This document shows positions 17,137 to 24,320 of a stretch of DNA of 48,402 nucleotides, piece by piece. The translations under genes were made by a program, and so were the position numbers. Numbering within the stretch: position 1 is the stretch's first letter; the number at the start of each line of letters is the position of its first letter. Under the pieces are notes generated by a model. It was not told the origin of the DNA. It did no database searches and was given only the letters and a program-made list of their open reading frames with translations. The stretch covers positions 1 to 48,402 of the forward strand of contig JAHHQP010000013.1 of NCBI GenBank assembly GCA_020026355.1, given 5' to 3'. This DNA comes from Bacteroidales bacterium. Lineage in GTDB: Bacteria > Bacteroidota > Bacteroidia > Bacteroidales > UBA932.

Positions 17137-18531
17137 ATGATGGAAAAAATCAGAAGAACCAAAGTAAAAGAGCTGCTCGGAATGGAAAGCGGCTGCGATG
17201 TCGTGGCCAAAGGTTGGGTCAGGACGAAGAGAGGAAACAAGAATGTGGCATTCATTGCACTCAACGATGGTTCTACAATCAATAATATACAGATTGTAGT
17301 CGACAAGACACAGTTTGAAGACAGTGTACTGGCAAAGATCACTACTGGAGCCTGCATCGGAGTAGAAGGCAAGCTGGTAGAATCCGTAGGAGGTGGACAG
17401 GCTGTGGAGATCCAGGCAAACGCCATCGAGATCTATGGTGAATGCGACCCTATGAGATATCCGCTCCAGAAGAAGGATACCTCCTTCGAATTCCTCAGGA
17501 CCGTCGCTCACCTCAGAGCAAGGACCAATACCTTCGGTGCGATCTACAGAGTCCGCAACCAGATGGCTTTCGCTATCCACGAATACTTCCACAGCAAAGG
17601 TTTCGTGTACATGCACACTCCGCTGATCACGGCATCCGACTGTGAAGGAGCAGGCCAGATGTTCCAGGTAACGACCCTGGACCTGAACAATGTCCCTAAA
17701 AAGAAAGATAAAGTCGACTTCTCCAAAGACTTCTTCGGGAAACAGACCAGCCTGACCGTCAGCGGACAGCTGGAAGGAGAACTCGGCGCTACCGCACTCG
17801 GAGAGATCTATACTTTCGGTCCGACTTTCCGTGCAGAGAACTCCAACACGCCGCGCCACTTGGCAGAGTTCTGGATGGTAGAGCCGGAGATGGCCTTCTA
17901 CGACATCAACGACAACATGGACCTGGCAGAGGATTTCATCAAGTTCCTGGTTAAATATGCGCTGGATAACTGTACGGAAGACATCAGATTCCTGAACGAC
18001 CGCTACGACAATGAGCTGATCGGTAGACTGGAAGGTGTCCTCAAGACAGACTTCGTGAGACTTCCTTACACGGAAGGTGTGAAGATTCTCATGGAATCCG
18101 GTGAAAAATTCGAATACCCTGTATCCTGGGGTGTAGATCTCCAGAGTGAGCATGAGCGCTATCTGGTCGAGAAGCACTTCAAGAGACCGGTCATCCTCAC
18201 TGACTACCCGAAAGACATCAAGGCCTTCTACATGAAGCAGAACGAAGACGGCAAGACCGTCAGAGCCATGGATGTGCTCTTCCCTAAGATCGGAGAGATC
18301 ATCGGCGGTTCTGAGCGTGAGGCATCCTATGAGAAGCTTGACGCAAGGATCGATGAGCTGGGCATGAGCAGAAAGGGTCTCGAGTGGTACCTGGATACCA
18401 GAAGATTCGGCTCCGCTCCGCACAGTGGTTTCGGCCTCGGCTTCGAGCGACTGCTCCTCTTCGTCACAGGTATGACGAACATCAGAGATGTGATCCCATT
18501 CCCGAGAACACCGAAAAACGCAGAATATTAA
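17137..18531 (+). CDS. asnS: Asparaginyl-tRNA synthetase
   Basis: Class II synthetase charging tRNA-Asn; 464 residues from the first of two adjacent ATGs (17137, 17140). The N-terminal OB-fold contains VAKGWVRTKRGNKNVAFIAL. Class II motif 2 is GPTFRAENSNTPRHLAEFW, and motif 3 is HSGFGLGFERLLLF, then TGMTNIRDVIPFPRTP, which is characteristic of AsnRS/AspRS. An ATG at 17092 is upstream of or inside the promoter and is not the start. udk follows 22 bases later on the same strand. Confidence 0.95.
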   Translation: MMEKIRRTKVKELLGMESGCDVVAKGWVRTKRGNKNVAFIALNDGSTINNIQIVVDKTQFEDSVLAKITTGACIGVEGKLVESVGGGQAVEIQANAIEIYGECDPMRYPLQKKDTSFEFLRTVAHLRARTNTFGAIYRVRNQMAFAIHEYFHSKGFVYMHTPLITASDCEGAGQMFQVTTLDLNNVPKKKDKVDFSKDFFGKQTSLTVSGQLEGELGATALGEIYTFGPTFRAENSNTPRHLAEFWMVEPEMAFYDINDNMDLAEDFIKFLVKYALDNCTEDIRFLNDRYDNELIGRLEGVLKTDFVRLPYTEGVKILMESGEKFEYPVSWGVDLQSEHERYLVEKHFKRPVILTDYPKDIKAFYMKQNEDGKTVRAMDVLFPKIGEIIGGSEREASYEKLDARIDELGMSRKGLEWYLDTRRFGSAPHSGFGLGFERLLLFVTGMTNIRDVIPFPRTPKNAEY

Positions 18532-18553
18532 CAGACCCAGATAAAACCAGATT

Positions 18554-19171
18554 ATGCTCATCATTGGAATTGCCGGAGGTTCCGGTTCCGGAAAAACAAC
18601 TGTTGTAAAAGCGATTTCAGAACAACTGAAAGAAAAAGTAGTTGTCATCCCTCAAGACTCCTATTACAAGGACTCCAGCCATCTTCCTTTGGAAGAAAGG
18701 CAGAAAGTCAACTTCGACCATCCGGATTCAATCGATTTCGAACTGCTGAGAAGACAGGTACAGGATCTGAGAGACGGAAAAGTCATCGAACAGCCGGTCT
18801 ATTCCTACCTGACCTGTTCCAGATCGAAGACTGAAACCGTAACGGTGAAGCCAGCCGAAGTGATCATTATCGAAGGAATCCTGATATTCACCTGTCCGGA
18901 ACTCCGTAAACTGATGGACATCAAGCTTTTCGTGGACGCTGATGACGATGACAGGCTGATGAGAGTCATGGCAAGGGATATCATCGAAAGAGGAAAGACC
19001 GTCGAGACCGTCATTGAAAGATACAGCAAGACGGTAAAACCGATGTTCCTCCAGTTCATTGAACCGAGCAAACGCTACGCGGACATCATCATCCCTCAGG
19101 GAGGTCATAACAAAGTAGCGATCGATGTCATCTCGGCAACCATCGAAAAGTATCTGGCACACAACAAATAA
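18554..19171 (+). CDS. udk: Uridine kinase
   Basis: Phosphorylates uridine and cytidine in pyrimidine salvage. It has 205 residues, a normal length. The P-loop IAGGSGSGKTT is at residues 5-15, followed by the family segments PQDSYYKD, NFDHPDSIDFELL and EGILIF. It lies between asnS and the TonB-like gene, with gaps of 22 and 17 bases, so the three probably form one transcript. Confidence 0.95.
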   Translation: MLIIGIAGGSGSGKTTVVKAISEQLKEKVVVIPQDSYYKDSSHLPLEERQKVNFDHPDSIDFELLRRQVQDLRDGKVIEQPVYSYLTCSRSKTETVTVKPAEVIIIEGILIFTCPELRKLMDIKLFVDADDDDRLMRVMARDIIERGKTVETVIERYSKTVKPMFLQFIEPSKRYADIIIPQGGHNKVAIDVISATIEKYLAHNK

Positions 19172-19188
19172 GGACGGACTTCTCAATC

Positions 19189-19929
19189 GTGGACGAAAAC
19201 CGTAAAGGAAATAGAATAGGATGGACTGTCACCGTGATCTTTCATGTCGCGGTGATAGTTGTCTTAATGGGGTACAAGCTCCACACCACCTTGGAAAAGA
19301 CCGATCAGCTGGCTGTAGAATTCGTCAGTCAGGAAGATATCGAAACCCTGGAAGAACTGGAAAGTCTCCAGAAAGAACTGGCACGCCTCCAGAATCTTGC
19401 GGAAGGCGATGAGGCCTTCAATAACTCAGGACAGGAAATCCGCAATGAGATCGTCGACGAGAGCGGTGAGCTCAAAGACGACCGTAACACCGATGCAAAA
19501 GACCTCTACGCTGAACATGAGCGGCTGATGAAGGAACTGGAAGAAATGCAGCGCCATAGCCAGGAATACGACGAAGAAGAGGATAGAGTCTCCCTACCTG
19601 AAGAAGGCAAGACAAAGGAAGAGAAAGCCTTACCGATGTCACGTACGGAAGGTAACGCGACCGTTTCCATCAACATCAGCGGCCGAGTTCCTACCTATTA
19701 CACCGTTCCAGCCTACAAATGTATGGGAGAAGGCACCGTAGTCGTACAGATCATGGTCGGTGAAAACGGCCGAGTCACGGATGCCAAGATTCTCAAGGCC
19801 CAGTCTTCGGAAGATGATTGTCTCGTCCGTTCTTCTCTGACGGCTGCCCGACAAATGCGCTTCAAAGCAAAAAAAGGAAGCGGCAAGTCACCGGGAACAG
19901 TCACCTACCGCTTCGTCAGTCAATATTGA
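19189..19929 (+). CDS. TonB-family protein with acidic coiled-coil linker
   Basis: 246 residues from a GTG start. A single membrane anchor at ~12-28 (WTVTVIFHVAVIVVLMG) follows a short basic N-terminus. Residues ~48-145 are highly charged with heptad-like Leu/Glu spacing (ETLEELESLQKELARLQNL and ERLMKELEEMQRH). Residues ~165-246 form a TonB C-terminal domain (EGTVVVQIMVGENGRVTDAK, then SLTAARQMRFKAK). Classical TonB has a Pro-rich linker here; this one does not. It probably spans the periplasm to contact an outer-membrane or cell-wall partner, using the ExbB/ExbD proteins encoded 2 kb upstream or others. No better start than GTG 19189 precedes the anchor. Confidence 0.8.
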   Translation: MDENRKGNRIGWTVTVIFHVAVIVVLMGYKLHTTLEKTDQLAVEFVSQEDIETLEELESLQKELARLQNLAEGDEAFNNSGQEIRNEIVDESGELKDDRNTDAKDLYAEHERLMKELEEMQRHSQEYDEEEDRVSLPEEGKTKEEKALPMSRTEGNATVSINISGRVPTYYTVPAYKCMGEGTVVVQIMVGENGRVTDAKILKAQSSEDDCLVRSSLTAARQMRFKAKKGSGKSPGTVTYRFVSQY

Positions 19930-19937
19930 GTCCCGGT

Positions 19938-21626
19938 TCATTTCCCGGTCAGGGAACCGACCCTGTCGGAGGACTCACGAGCCACCTTTACCATCTTGTC
20001 GATCGGAAGATAGAAATGATAGAAGGCATCATTGTCCAGCTTTGAGTAACGGCCGACCAGGGCCCTGAGCTGAGGCATAAGATAAGTCTCCGTAAGTTCC
20101 CATTCGCCTCGGGCAGGTTTCAGACCATCCACTTTCCACGCATATTCCTTGAATTCCCGCGCCAGATCCATCCGATCGAGGAATTCTTCAAGTTCCTGGA
20201 AACTATCGATCTGAGAGAGTTTCTTGCCATATCTGTCGAACATGGCAGAAGCGAAACGCATCATGGTCGCCTTCTTGTTGCAGGCGATGAAGAATTTCGT
20301 GGCTGCAGTCGTGTCCATCGGAACGAAGAGATCAGGAATGATACCACCACCTCCATAGACCGTCCGTCCGCCTACCGTCCGATAGACATGTGAAGTATCG
20401 ACCTTGATACTGTCCTTGTCCATCAGTTCACCACGAGCATAGCGTTCATAGAAATCGTAGGCATAGTTCTCCGTATAAGGCTTCTGGATACATCTTCCGG
20501 AAGGCGTATGGAAACGAGCTACAGTCAGACGCAGTCCGGAACCGTCAGAGAAATTCACCGGTTCCTGCACCAGCCCCTTACCGAAAGAACGGCGTCCGAT
20601 GATTACACCGCGGTCATTATCCTGGATCGCCCCGGCGAAAATCTCGCTGGAAGAAGCGGAGCCCTCATCGATCAGGACAGAAAGACCGATCTTCTGCAAA
20701 GTACCGGAACCGTCCGCGTGATAGTCCGCACGTTTACGGTGCAGTCCTTCCATATAGACCACCGGCTGATCCTTCGCCAGAAATTCATTGCACAGCAGAT
20801 AAGACTGGTCGAAATAACCGCCTGTATTCCCTCGCAGATCGAAGATCAGATGCTTCATTCCCTGAGCGAGCAGCCTGTCCTTGGCCTTTACGAAATCAAG
20901 AAAGGTCGAACGTGTGAACTTGGACAGCTTCATATAGCCGGTCGTATCATCCAGCATGAAGGCCGTCTCGACCGATTCCACCGGAATCTTTCCTCTCGTG
21001 ACAGTGAAAGGAATATCCACACCGTCTCTGCGGACTGTCAGGTTCACCTTCGTGCCGGAAGGTCCCTTGAAACGACGGACCATCGAATCCTGGGGAGTAC
21101 CATTGCCGGCAATCACCCGATCATCGACCTTGATCAGGCGATCTCCCTGCTGCAGTCCCGACTTTTCTGAGGGACCGCCCTTGATCACACTCAAGACAAT
21201 GGCTGTATCGTTCGGCACATTGAACTGGATACCGATTCCGTCGAAATTGCCGGCGAGCGATTCGTCCGCCTGGCTCAGTTCGACCGGAGGTAGATAGATG
21301 GAATGCGGGTCCAGGACCGCGAGCGCAGCCGATACCGCCGCATCCGTCATCTCTTTCTGGTCAATGGTGTCGACATAATTCATCCGGACCTGTTCCAGGA
21401 TGAGATTGAGCTTCGCCCAGGCATTGTAGTCTCCGTCGAAGGTATGAACCACCCGCAAACCGTCTTCAGCCTCACCGCCCCTATAGATCATGCAGTTCTG
21501 CCCCTTGGAGACGATTTCACTGATTTCATTGAATCTGCGTCGGGACAATGCGCTGGAAATGGACATTCCGATAGAAATGCCCACAATGATAAGAAGTAAA
21601 TAATTGAAATTGAATCTGATCTTCAT
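19938..21626 (-). CDS. S41 family C-terminal processing protease (CtpA/Prc type)
   Basis: 562 residues with an N-terminal membrane anchor or signal (about 9-25, YLLLIIVGISIGMSI). The PDZ domain (~150-235) includes GIGIQF and GLQQGDRLIKVDDRVIAG. In the peptidase domain, the catalytic serine is in DEGSASSSEIFAGA and the lysine in GRRSFGKGLVQ. It probably trims C-termini of periplasmic or outer-membrane proteins. It is the last gene of the ridA run, starting one base after the dCMP deaminase stop, and converges on the TonB-like gene with an 8-base gap. Confidence 0.92.
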   Translation of the reverse strand: MKIRFNFNYLLLIIVGISIGMSISSALSRRRFNEISEIVSKGQNCMIYRGGEAEDGLRVVHTFDGDYNAWAKLNLILEQVRMNYVDTIDQKEMTDAAVSAALAVLDPHSIYLPPVELSQADESLAGNFDGIGIQFNVPNDTAIVLSVIKGGPSEKSGLQQGDRLIKVDDRVIAGNGTPQDSMVRRFKGPSGTKVNLTVRRDGVDIPFTVTRGKIPVESVETAFMLDDTTGYMKLSKFTRSTFLDFVKAKDRLLAQGMKHLIFDLRGNTGGYFDQSYLLCNEFLAKDQPVVYMEGLHRKRADYHADGSGTLQKIGLSVLIDEGSASSSEIFAGAIQDNDRGVIIGRRSFGKGLVQEPVNFSDGSGLRLTVARFHTPSGRCIQKPYTENYAYDFYERYARGELMDKDSIKVDTSHVYRTVGGRTVYGGGGIIPDLFVPMDTTAATKFFIACNKKATMMRFASAMFDRYGKKLSQIDSFQELEEFLDRMDLAREFKEYAWKVDGLKPARGEWELTETYLMPQLRALVGRYSKLDNDAFYHFYLPIDKMVKVARESSDRVGSLTGK

Positions 21627-21627
21627 C

Positions 21628-22032
21628 CTAATCCACTTTCTCTACGGTTATCCCTGCTTTCCGGAGCAGGTCTATACCATCCGTCAGCCGATATTCATCC
21701 TTGTAGACCACCCGTTTGATGCCAGCCTGGATGATCAGTTTCGCACATTCCATACAAGGAGATGCCGTCACGTACATCGTCGCCCCGTCACTGCTGTTTC
21801 CAGATTTGGCCACCTTGGTGATGGCATTCGCCTCCGCATGGAGGACATAAGGCTTCGTCGCGCCCGATTCATCCTCACAGATGTTCTCGAACCCGGATGG
21901 TGTGCCGTTATAGCCATCAGAGATGATCATACGGTCTTTCACGATAAGTGCGCCGACCTGACGGCGCTTGCAGTAGGAATTCCTGGCCCATACTGCAGCC
22001 ATCTGCAGATAGCTTGAATCGAATTTTTCCAT
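21628..22032 (-). CDS. Deoxycytidylate (dCMP) deaminase, ComEB-like
   Basis: Zinc deaminase converting dCMP to dUMP for thymidylate synthesis. It has 134 residues from ATG 22032 (MEKFDSSYLQMAA). The zinc site HAEAN with the catalytic Glu and the ligand pair PCMEC are both intact, and the upstream GALIVKDRMIISDGYNG pattern fits dCMP deaminases rather than cytidine deaminases. A TTG at 22041 could add three residues, but ATG is preferred. It sits between the hypothetical gene and the protease with 10- and 1-base gaps. Confidence 0.92.
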   Translation of the reverse strand: MEKFDSSYLQMAAVWARNSYCKRRQVGALIVKDRMIISDGYNGTPSGFENICEDESGATKPYVLHAEANAITKVAKSGNSSDGATMYVTASPCMECAKLIIQAGIKRVVYKDEYRLTDGIDLLRKAGITVEKVD

Positions 22033-22042
22033 AATCGACAAA

Positions 22043-22927
22043 TTATCTGATCTTGACAGTCACCCGACGTCCGTCCGCAGTCTCGACCTGTACGCTGGAG
22101 GCATTGAGTACCTTCACCGGACTGTCCTTCGCGATCACACAACCGGTATTCACCGGTTTCCCCCCATAGAACGGGAAAATAAGCTTTTCAGCCGCCGTCG
22201 GAAGAATCCAGAAGCTCTTGCCGCCGACATTGATCAGATCCGGCAGGTCAATGATGGTGTCCTTCGCCTTCATCCCTTTCCAGGATGACGGTTTCTGAGC
22301 CTTCATGTTGTACATCTGAACGGTATTGTCATCATGGAGAACCATGATGTTGTACACCTGATGACCGTTGAAATCATAGACATCAGGACCGAGCAGCACC
22401 GGACGGTCCAGTTCCTTCGGGAAGGACTTCACGAAACGACCGAGCCGGTCGATCACATAAAGCCTGCTGCCCGCGCAGAAAGCGAACTGGATCTTACCGT
22501 TGGCATAATAGTCCAGCTCCCCGACTCGACCGCAGAGCGGAGCAGAAAAAGAGGCTATCCACAAAGACTTTCCTCCGTCTTTCAAGACCAATGAATGGTC
22601 TGCATTCTGACTGAGCTGATTCATCCGGCCCGTCTTGCAGTTCTTGATTGCAAAAGGACCACGAGGGACCTTCACTTCAGCCGTCACGGAAGCCTTTTCT
22701 GCTGCTATCTTCTGCACCGGCTTCGATTCCGGTACGGATTCCGTAACCGTGACCTCCGCTTCGGAGGCAGTACCTGCAGCGGAATAATTCATCTCATACT
22801 CCACGGCCTGTTCCTCGACATCAGAAGATGTAGCGACGTCGCGGTACAGGAAATATACCGCGACGCCGATTCCCAGAACCATCACGGAAAGGATGGCCAG
22901 ATGGATGCCTGTTGTCTTCCTGTTCAT
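22043..22927 (-). CDS. Membrane-anchored hypothetical protein, possibly propeller-like
   Basis: 294 residues: an N-terminal anchor (about 9-27, HLAILSVMVLGIGVAVYFL), a low-complexity Glu/Val/Ser/Thr-rich linker to ~85, then a beta-rich domain with repeats such as GELDYYANGKIQFAFCAGSR and LYVIDRLGRFVKSFP. These recall the C-terminal WD/PQQ-like region of Bacteroidales DUF3352 proteins; I judge this from memory, without a search. No enzyme motif is visible. Its ATG overlaps the ridA stop by one base (TAATG), indicating coupling. Confidence 0.65.
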   Translation of the reverse strand: MNRKTTGIHLAILSVMVLGIGVAVYFLYRDVATSSDVEEQAVEYEMNYSAAGTASEAEVTVTESVPESKPVQKIAAEKASVTAEVKVPRGPFAIKNCKTGRMNQLSQNADHSLVLKDGGKSLWIASFSAPLCGRVGELDYYANGKIQFAFCAGSRLYVIDRLGRFVKSFPKELDRPVLLGPDVYDFNGHQVYNIMVLHDDNTVQMYNMKAQKPSSWKGMKAKDTIIDLPDLINVGGKSFWILPTAAEKLIFPFYGGKPVNTGCVIAKDSPVKVLNASSVQVETADGRRVTVKIR

Positions 22928-23301
22928 TATCTGACAGCAATAGCTTCGATCTCGACTTTGACGCCGAGCGGAAGAGCAGCGACCTGGAAGCAGGCTCTGG
23001 CAGGCTGTTCTGCAGTGAAGAACTCCGCATAGACTGCATTCATGGCCTTGAAATCCGCGATGTCAGCCAGAAGAACGGTTGTCTTGACGACATTTGAATA
23101 ATCCATTCCCGCAGCCTTGAGGATCTCGCCTACATTCGTGAGGGCCTGACGGCTCTGCTCCTCGATGGTATCCTTGACTGAACCGTCAGCAGGATTGACC
23201 GGAATCTGACCGGAAACATAGAGCGTATCACCGCTCATGATAGCCTGAGAATAAGGACCGACAGCCTTAGGTGCATGTTCTGTTGCAATTACTTTTTTCA
23301 T
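22927..23301 (-). CDS. ridA: RidA family 2-iminobutanoate/2-iminopropanoate deaminase
   Basis: Hydrolyses reactive enamine/imine intermediates released by PLP enzymes. The 124 residues start MKKVIATEHAPKAVGPYSQA, exactly the usual start of the family, with ALPLGVKVEIEAIAV at the C-terminus. In-frame ATGs at 23328 and 23310 exist, but the promoter places the transcription start near 23330. An ATG at 23328 would be almost leaderless, so I chose 23301. It is the first gene of the ridA-hypothetical-deaminase-protease operon. Confidence 0.93.
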   Translation of the reverse strand: MKKVIATEHAPKAVGPYSQAIMSGDTLYVSGQIPVNPADGSVKDTIEEQSRQALTNVGEILKAAGMDYSNVVKTTVLLADIADFKAMNAVYAEFFTAEQPARACFQVAALPLGVKVEIEAIAVR

Positions 23302-23335
23302 ATCTTTCATGTTTTGATTTGACTTCATTATCCTA

Positions 23336-23366
23336 CAAATTTAATGAATTATTGTTCCCCGTCAAA
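23336..23366 (-). promoter_or_regulatory. Promoter of the ridA operon
   Basis: Read on the minus strand: TTTG (23366-23363), 19-base spacer, TAAATTTG (23343-23336). Both boxes match the Bacteroidota consensus exactly. Confidence 0.85.
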
Positions 23367-23379
23367 GTAAGCACGGCAC

Positions 23380-23417
23380 AAAAAAGCAAAAGGGGATGAG
23401 CCGAAACTCATCCCCTT
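23380..23417 (-). terminator. Rho-independent terminator after tRNA-Arg
   Basis: On the minus strand AAGGGGATGAG, a 6-nt loop, CTCATCCCCTT (23417 to 23390): a perfect 11-bp stem, then TTGCTTTTTT. It lies 9 bases beyond the tRNA 3' end. Confidence 0.92.
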
Positions 23418-23425
23418 CCGTCAAG

Positions 23426-23497
23426 TAGCCCCGAGCAGAATCGAACTGCTATCTAAAGTTTAGGAAACTTCTATTCTATCCGTTGAACTACAGGGCC
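23426..23497 (-). tRNA. tRNA-Arg (anticodon CCT)
   Basis: 72 nt. The acceptor GGCCCTG pairs with CGGGGCT (two G-T pairs) with discriminator A. D-stem GTTC/GAAT, anticodon stem GAAGT/ACTTT with loop TTCCTAA giving anticodon CCT (reads AGG), and T-arm AGCAG-TTCGATT-CTGCT. CCA is not encoded. It sits 21 bases after the rpmF stop on the same strand with no promoter between, so it is probably released from the DUF177-rpmF transcript. Confidence 0.93.
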
Positions 23498-23518
23498 ATC
23501 ACAGTAGAAGAAAACCGA

Positions 23519-23701
23519 TTACTCAGCTTTCTTCTCAATGATCTGACGACCTCTGTAATATCCGCACTCAGGACAAACTCTGTGGAACAGGATAGTTGCA
23601 CCGCAGTTTGAGCAAGTTGCAAGAGTAGGAACGACAGCTACGTCGTGTGTTCTTCTTTTGTCACGTCTCTGCTTGGAGACTTTGTGTTTTGGATGTGCCA
23701 T
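23519..23701 (-). CDS. rpmF: Ribosomal protein bL32
   Basis: 60 residues beginning MAHPKHKVSKQRRDKRRTH. The zinc-ribbon cysteines are in CSNCG and CPECG, so this is the zinc-binding form. It follows the DUF177 gene by 35 bases, the conserved yceD-rpmF arrangement, and is followed by tRNA-Arg and a terminator. Confidence 0.97.
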   Translation of the reverse strand: MAHPKHKVSKQRRDKRRTHDVAVVPTLATCSNCGATILFHRVCPECGYYRGRQIIEKKAE

Positions 23702-23736
23702 TGTTGAATATTTTTAATTGTTATATTTTTCCATTC

Positions 23737-24261
23737 TCAGTCAAACAATCCTTTCAACGCCGCGAAAGGATTGTCCGCTTCCATCTTTTCATCGTTTTTC
23801 AGTTCCTCGACTTCCGGATTTCCAAGATATTTCACCGTTTCCGGATTACATTCCCCATCCGCATGATGGCGCTGCATCGGTAAGGAAAGGCAGACATAGT
23901 CATAAATGACCTGGCTCATGTCCAGTTCTGCGCTGTCCCTCGGAATCCAGTAGATCTCACGCTCCCCTTCCATCTGGTCTGCGGCATCATCTTCACCGTA
24001 CTTGACAGAAAGCAGTATGTTCTCTTCTACCGGCAACTGGAGTTCTTCCAGGCAACGGTCGCACAGCACCGTGACTTGGCCTTTCACAAGGCAGTCGATG
24101 CCCAGATATTTTCCGGACTTCTCGACCGAAACCTCGGCGGAGAGATCGGCATCCAGTATCTCGGAGTTCTCAAAACTATCGAAGAACGCTTTGCCGACCT
24201 GCCAGGAATACTTTGTATTTCCAGCAGACAGGCTATCTAAAGGTATTATAAAATCATTCAT
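23737..24261 (-). CDS. DUF177 / YceD family protein
   Basis: 174 residues from ATG 24261 (MNDFIIPLDSLSAG). The central VLCDRCLEELQLPVEENILL with CxxC is the family signature, and ELDMSQVIYDYVCLSLPM follows. Proteins of this family are linked to 23S rRNA maturation and large-subunit assembly and are typically encoded just before rpmF, as here. An upstream in-frame start at 24300 is excluded because it lies upstream of the -7 box. Confidence 0.9.
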   Translation of the reverse strand: MNDFIIPLDSLSAGNTKYSWQVGKAFFDSFENSEILDADLSAEVSVEKSGKYLGIDCLVKGQVTVLCDRCLEELQLPVEENILLSVKYGEDDAADQMEGEREIYWIPRDSAELDMSQVIYDYVCLSLPMQRHHADGECNPETVKYLGNPEVEELKNDEKMEADNPFAALKGLFD

Positions 24262-24288
24262 AAAAACCCGTACATAGATTTGAGCCTG

Positions 24289-24320
24289 CAAATATAGCAA
24301 TAACTTTTGTTAATATCAAT
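24289..24320 (-). promoter_or_regulatory. Promoter of the DUF177-rpmF-tRNA-Arg unit
   Basis: Read on the minus strand: ATTG (24320-24317), 20-base spacer, TATATTTG (24296-24289). The -7 box is exact and the -33 box is 3/4. It overlaps the typA stop codon. Confidence 0.7.

Noticed and set aside
17086..18648. 520-codon open frame antisense to asnS
   Set aside because: asnS has all class II motifs; the antisense frame crosses its promoter and shows no family features.
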